From contig NEEC01000013.1 of the NCBI GenBank assembly GCA_002189035.1, positions 3,038,001-3,102,000 of the forward strand: DNA of 64,000 nucleotides, read 5' to 3'. The position numbers and the translations under genes were made by a program. The notes under the pieces were generated by a model that had not been told where the DNA came from, searched no databases, and saw nothing but the letters and a program-made list of their open reading frames with translations. This DNA is from Utricularia gibba (Eukaryota > Streptophyta > Magnoliopsida > Lamiales > Lentibulariaceae). Shown here one piece after another: positions 60,436 through 64,000 of the stretch (the first letter of the stretch is position 1; each line of letters starts with the position of its first letter).

Positions 60436-61782
60436 TCATCGTTCTCCCATGGCAGCCTCGACGGCCCACAGTACCGGCGGCGAACACTCAGCCTTGTGCC
60501 GGAGTTTCCAATCCAGCGCCTGACAAGCACGCGAGCAATAATTCACTCTTCCGCAAACTGAGCACCGACGAAATTCATGCCTTCGCACCTCGGGCCGGCC
60601 GCAGCCCGGATGGGAACAAAGCCTCAGATCCGGACCGGGATCCACTCCACCGGGGCCCGTGAACCAGTCTGACAAAAATTGGTTGGCTGGGTGCGGAGCA
60701 GGCGACGGCACGTTGCAACCGAAATCGCTCAGCAACGGGCAGCCGCCGTCGTCTACGCCTCGGCGGTCGTTGGGCCAGTCAAGCCACGAGGTGGGAACCA
60801 CCGCGTTGGGACGCGCGACCAAGACGTGCGCCAGCTCACGGGCGTTGGCCTGGACTAGGAAGCACCTTCCCTCGGCGATGTCGCGCTTCACTCCATAGCC
60901 GTCTTGCAAGCAGTGGCCGAGCTCACGAAGGGCGTCGATGTGGCCAAGGACGGCGGCGCGGGCGCACAACGCGACGCCTGCACGCAAATTCTTAGACCCT
61001 CCGCTGCCGTTGAATTGTATAACGGCAAGGGAATACAGCGCCGGTGCATGGCACCCAATCGCGGCCTTCGCCATGAGTGAAGCCCCGCTTGCTCGTTTTT
61101 GTAGGCAATAGAACCGAATCTGCGATGGCGAACCGTATCAGGGTTTCGTTCCTCCGAAAGCACAAATCCTTTTTTGCAGATTTTTCTGTATGGGAACAAA
61201 GCTTTACAGAAGAAAAGGACTGACCATGCCCAGAATAAAGCAAGCTTCAACATTTCCGGCATCGGCACAGAGCTTGAGAAACCGGTGAGAAGATGCCGAC
61301 CAGCTTTTGGCCTTCACCGCCACCATTCCTCGGCATGCTTTGGATAGGACCAGTGAGCTTTGGCCCAATCCATTCAATCTCTTGCATCTGTTTCAATCGG
61401 TATTCACAGTCACTTTCAAAACATAAACATCCTTCAAAAATCAATGACCTAAATTCACCCGAATTAGACGAACCACAGCAGAAAACTTCCAAAATATTAA
61501 AAACAGAAAAAGATAGGAGATGAGTGCAGAGAATCTATACGTTATTAGAACGCTGAGAAAATCCGCAGGGCAGGAAGCGGTGGAACTGAGTCTACGGAGG
61601 ATACAAAGCACAAGATCGTCGGGAAGAGAATCAAGGTAATCATATCCCCCTCCGCCGTTACCGCCGCTCCCGTCCTGTAAAAGGCGCGGCCTTTTCCGGC
61701 AACCCATTCCCGGCGCCTCTCTTCTGGCCCCATCATTTGCAACAGCGGGAACCGAGTAACAAACCCCCCTGTTTGTTCTCAT
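60436..61782 (-). CDS. F-box protein with Sel1-like repeats and MYND zinc finger (At1g67340-like)
   Basis: Three exons: 61541-61782, 61225-61387, 60436-61119; 1089 nt, 362 aa. The N-terminus has an Arg-rich stretch, then the F-box (YDYLDSLPDDLVLCILRRLS...ADFLSVLITCKRLN), then HRFLKLCADAGNVEACFILG and Sel1/TPR-like repeats (SLMAKAAIGCHAPALYSLA, LRAGVALCARAAVLGHIDAL). The C-terminal MYND finger is CSHPGCGRP...FRRCSVCGRVNYCSRAC and CQALDWKLRHKAEC. It is a likely SCF substrate receptor; the MYND finger probably binds proteins. Intron 2 uses the donor GTCAGT. In Arabidopsis the two such genes are At1g67340 and At5g50450. Confidence 0.92.
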
Positions 61783-62658
61783 GATTCCAAGGCTTACCCG
61801 CTCCTTCCATCAACAAGAAAGCAAATTTATGCCTTCTAAAAATAAAACGGCACGAAGAAGATCACGGAAGGCAGTTGGATTAAGAAATTACTTTAGTACC
61901 CCCCATCGGGTGCCGCCTTTTGTCCTCATTCACCTAAAAGTTAACGGCGTCGGACCGCCTCCACAGTCCCTAGGGAACCCTCCTCCTCCTCCCCCCAATT
62001 AACTACATCAGCATCCATTACTTTTTTATTTTCAACGGAAAATCTATTCAAAAGTCGCCCACCCTTAATTAACTACCATTTACGGAAGATTCAGAATACC
62101 GAACGAGCGCCAACGAAACCGAAGCGGCGCGTGAATGCCACGCTACCGGTGAGTGGTGTGGGCCATTCAAGTTCTCTGTGCTGAGTTTTCTTCCTTTGAA
62201 GACCCTGCGGTAAACCCAAGGAGAGTGATTCGCCGGTAAACCTGAAAAAAACAAGGTTACCTTCCTTCTGCATTTACGTAGAAACCCTAGATTTCAATCG
62301 CTGGTCTAGTTTTTATTTTATTTTATTTTATAAAAAAAGTCAAATTCCGAAACGACCCACGAGGTGTGGTAACAGTAAAAGTAAAAAATGAAAAGCTCAG
62401 GAGCTCGCAGTAAATTCGAATTACAGTGGGTTACTTATATTAAAGAAAATAAGAAATATTTCTCCAATAGAAAAGAATTCTGCGCCACGACGGCGATGAG
62501 ATGGCGGTCCACGGGTGGGATATTGGATTCTTAAGGTGACGTGGATTTCAACCAACCAATCACAGACCCCCTGCTTATCCTCTTCAGATGATACCCTCTA
62601 TACAAATCTCTCCTCTCCGACGCTTCTCTGAGGACGCACCTATCGAATATTTCCCGAC
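61783..62658. other. divergent intergenic: F-box/MYND and LHCA2 promoters
   Basis: No gene. It contains AT-rich sequence (62310-62480) and LHCA2 promoter motifs. Confidence 0.5.
62556..62606 (+). promoter_or_regulatory. CCAAT, I-box and TATA-like motifs of LHCA2
   Basis: CCAAT at 62556-62560, GGATAAG on the minus strand (CTTATCC, 62574-62580) and CTATACAAAT at about 62598-62606, 50-100 bp before the ATG. I-box plus CCAAT close to TATA is characteristic of light-regulated LHC promoters. Confidence 0.55.
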
Positions 62659-63693
62659 ATGGCCGCCTCCGCCTCTGCCTGCGCTTCATCGGCCGTCGTA
62701 TTCGCCTCCCCAAGGCAAGTTTCCCGGATCGCGTGTTGATTCGCCTCCAATTTCTGACTCCATTCCAACATATTGCATTGCAGTTCCAACGCAGGGGCGG
62801 CCAAGGCTTCCTTCTTCGGAACAAGAAAGCTCAGAGTCGGAAAGTTTGCGACAGAATCTACCGCAAGATCGGTCGCTGTTCGCGCCGCCGCTGATCCAGG
62901 TAGACCTATTTGGTTCCCCGGCAGCACTCCGCCGGCGTGGCTCGACGGCAGCCTTCCGGCCGATTTCGGCTTCGATCCTCTCGGGCTAGGTACAGAGAAT
63001 TTTAAGAGCCTTCGAGACCTAAATTTTTTTCCTTTTCAAATGACAAGGAACCTGGAATTGTTGCAGGATCCGATCCAGATAGCTTGAAATGGAACCAGCA
63101 AGCGGAGTTGGTTCACTGCAGGTGGGCAATGCTGGGTGCCGCCGGAATCTTCATCCCCGAATTTCTTACAAAGATCGGAGTCCTCAGCACCCCGTCTTGG
63201 TACACCGCCGGGGAACAAGAGTACTTTGCGGACACAACCACGCTGTTCATCGTCGAGCTCGTTCTCATAGGATGGGCTGAGGGTCGGAGATGGGCTGATA
63301 TCATCAAGCCCGGCAGCGTGAACACCGACCCGGTTTTTCCCAACAATAAGCTCACCGGGACCGACGTTGGATACCCGGGCGGGCTCTGGTTCGATCCGCT
63401 GGGATGGGGATCTGGCTCGCCGGAAAAGGTGAAGGAGTTGAGAACGAAAGAGATCAAGAACGGTAGATTAGCGATGCTGGCGGTGATGGGTGCGTGGTTC
63501 CAGCACGTGTACACCGGAACTGGGCCAATTGATAATCTGTTCGCTCATCTCGCGGATCCTGGTCACGCCACCATCTTCTCTGTGAGTACAACTCATTTGG
63601 AATGATACACATAAATGAGAACAAAAGCAGGGAATTTTGGGTGCTGAAACTCTTCCCTGGATTGAAATTTTGCAGGCTCTGAGTCCTAAATGA
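62659..63693 (+). CDS. LHCA2: photosystem I chlorophyll a/b-binding protein LHCA2, with GC-AG first intron
   Basis: Four exons: 62659-62714, 62784-62989, 63067-63581, 63676-63693; 795 nt, 264 aa. It is a nuclear-encoded thylakoid antenna protein of PSI. An Ala/Ser-rich transit peptide ([17 protein letters not shown]) precedes [20 protein letters not shown] and [18 protein letters not shown]. Helix 1 is [20 protein letters not shown], helix 2 is [19 protein letters not shown], and helix 3 contains [20 protein letters not shown]; the chlorophyll-binding Glu/His/Arg residues are in place. It ends HATIFSALSPK. LHCA6 is a close paralogue and cannot be fully excluded. Intron 1 (62715-62783, 69 bp) begins GCAAGT rather than GT; the phase-2 join AG/T TCC fits only with this donor. 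Confidence 0.94.
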
Positions 63694-64000
63694 GAGACGC
63701 GGCTGCCAGGCGGCGGTGGAGCGTTCGCTTCTAGTTCTCCGTGGATCAAATTCATAATGCAAATGATTCTTGAAACTAGCTGTTAATGCATTTGTACAAG
63801 TGCCTTCTAACTCCATACAATGATTTCAAGAATCTGCAAAATACCCAGAAACAATGTGGAATCACAGAAAAAAAAAAAAAAAAGTTCAGAAAACTTGTCT
63901 AAAATAGATACCGAGTCCCCGAAGTCCTGACGCAGCTCAAGAAAGGGAAAGCATCTTCTCCTCAAAACTGTGATTCAAGATCATGGACACCTGCACACAA
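63694..64000. other. 3' region of LHCA2
   Basis: Probable 3' UTR and spacer with an A-run at 63869-63883; no gene seen before the window edge. Confidence 0.4.

Overview
The window is nuclear DNA of a flowering plant with a compact genome. It holds about 20 intron-containing genes in 64 kb. Introns are mostly 65-130 bp with GT-AG borders, TATA boxes lie close upstream of several genes, and plant-only proteins are present (PSI antenna LHCA2, galactinol synthase, chloroplast sensor kinase, BURP/polygalacturonase beta-like protein). I could not name the species. All exon models are my own reading of splice sites and reading frames; no transcript data were available.

Layout. 1-1.6 kb: AT-rich sequence with an unplaced minus-strand exon fragment. 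1.6-10.3 kb: NHL-repeat membrane protein (+), chloroplast sensor kinase CSK (+), two facing candidate small secreted-peptide genes (+ at 7.0 kb, - at 7.9 kb) and a BURP-domain polygalacturonase-1-beta-like gene (-). 10.8-14.8 kb: a nearly complete Mutator-like element with a 10-bp target duplication and threefold sub-repeated ends. 16-21.2 kb: beta carbonic anhydrase (+) and a DUF1645 protein (+). 22-25.6 kb: galactinol synthase (-) and ARF1 GTPase (-). 26.6-27.4 kb: an AT-rich, probably non-autonomous element with inverted sub-repeats. 27.5-36.2 kb, all minus strand: coiled-coil protein, D-cysteine desulfhydrase 2, 3-ketoacyl-CoA reductase and an AIRP2-like RING E3. 37.3-51.7 kb, all plus strand: GARP transcription factor, ATP sulfurylase, SKIP14 F-box protein, tRNA-Val(AAC), cytosolic GAPDH and a long Ser-rich BPP-like protein. 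52.2-55.1 kb: U-box E3 PUB45-like (-). 55.1-58.5 kb: no gene, many microsatellites. 58.5-63.7 kb: ribosomal protein SA (+), F-box/MYND protein (-) and LHCA2 (+).

Gene content and order resemble Arabidopsis chromosome 1 blocks. From memory, NHL, BURP/PG, beta-CA, DUF1645 and ARF lie together near At1g70280-70490 and again near At1g23490-23880. The CSK/KCR/F-box-MYND and BPP-like/PUB45 genes also come from chromosome 1 regions (At1g67xxx, At1g27850-27910).

Main observations. (1) Two candidate unannotated secreted-peptide precursors face each other between CSK and the BURP gene; each has a TATA box, a signal peptide and one intron. (2) Four otherwise intact conserved genes (CSK, RING E3, GAPDH, RPSA), and probably the BURP gene start, each lack exactly one base, mostly in or beside a G/C run. 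This pattern fits homopolymer errors in the assembly better than decay. (3) The ATP sulfurylase gene has substitution-type lesions instead: the Trp codon of its GGW motif is TGA, and a conserved intron donor is gone. (4) ARF1 and LHCA2 each contain a GC-AG intron; in ARF1 it isolates the last codon and the stop. (5) Two elements carry inverted terminal arrays of short sub-repeats.
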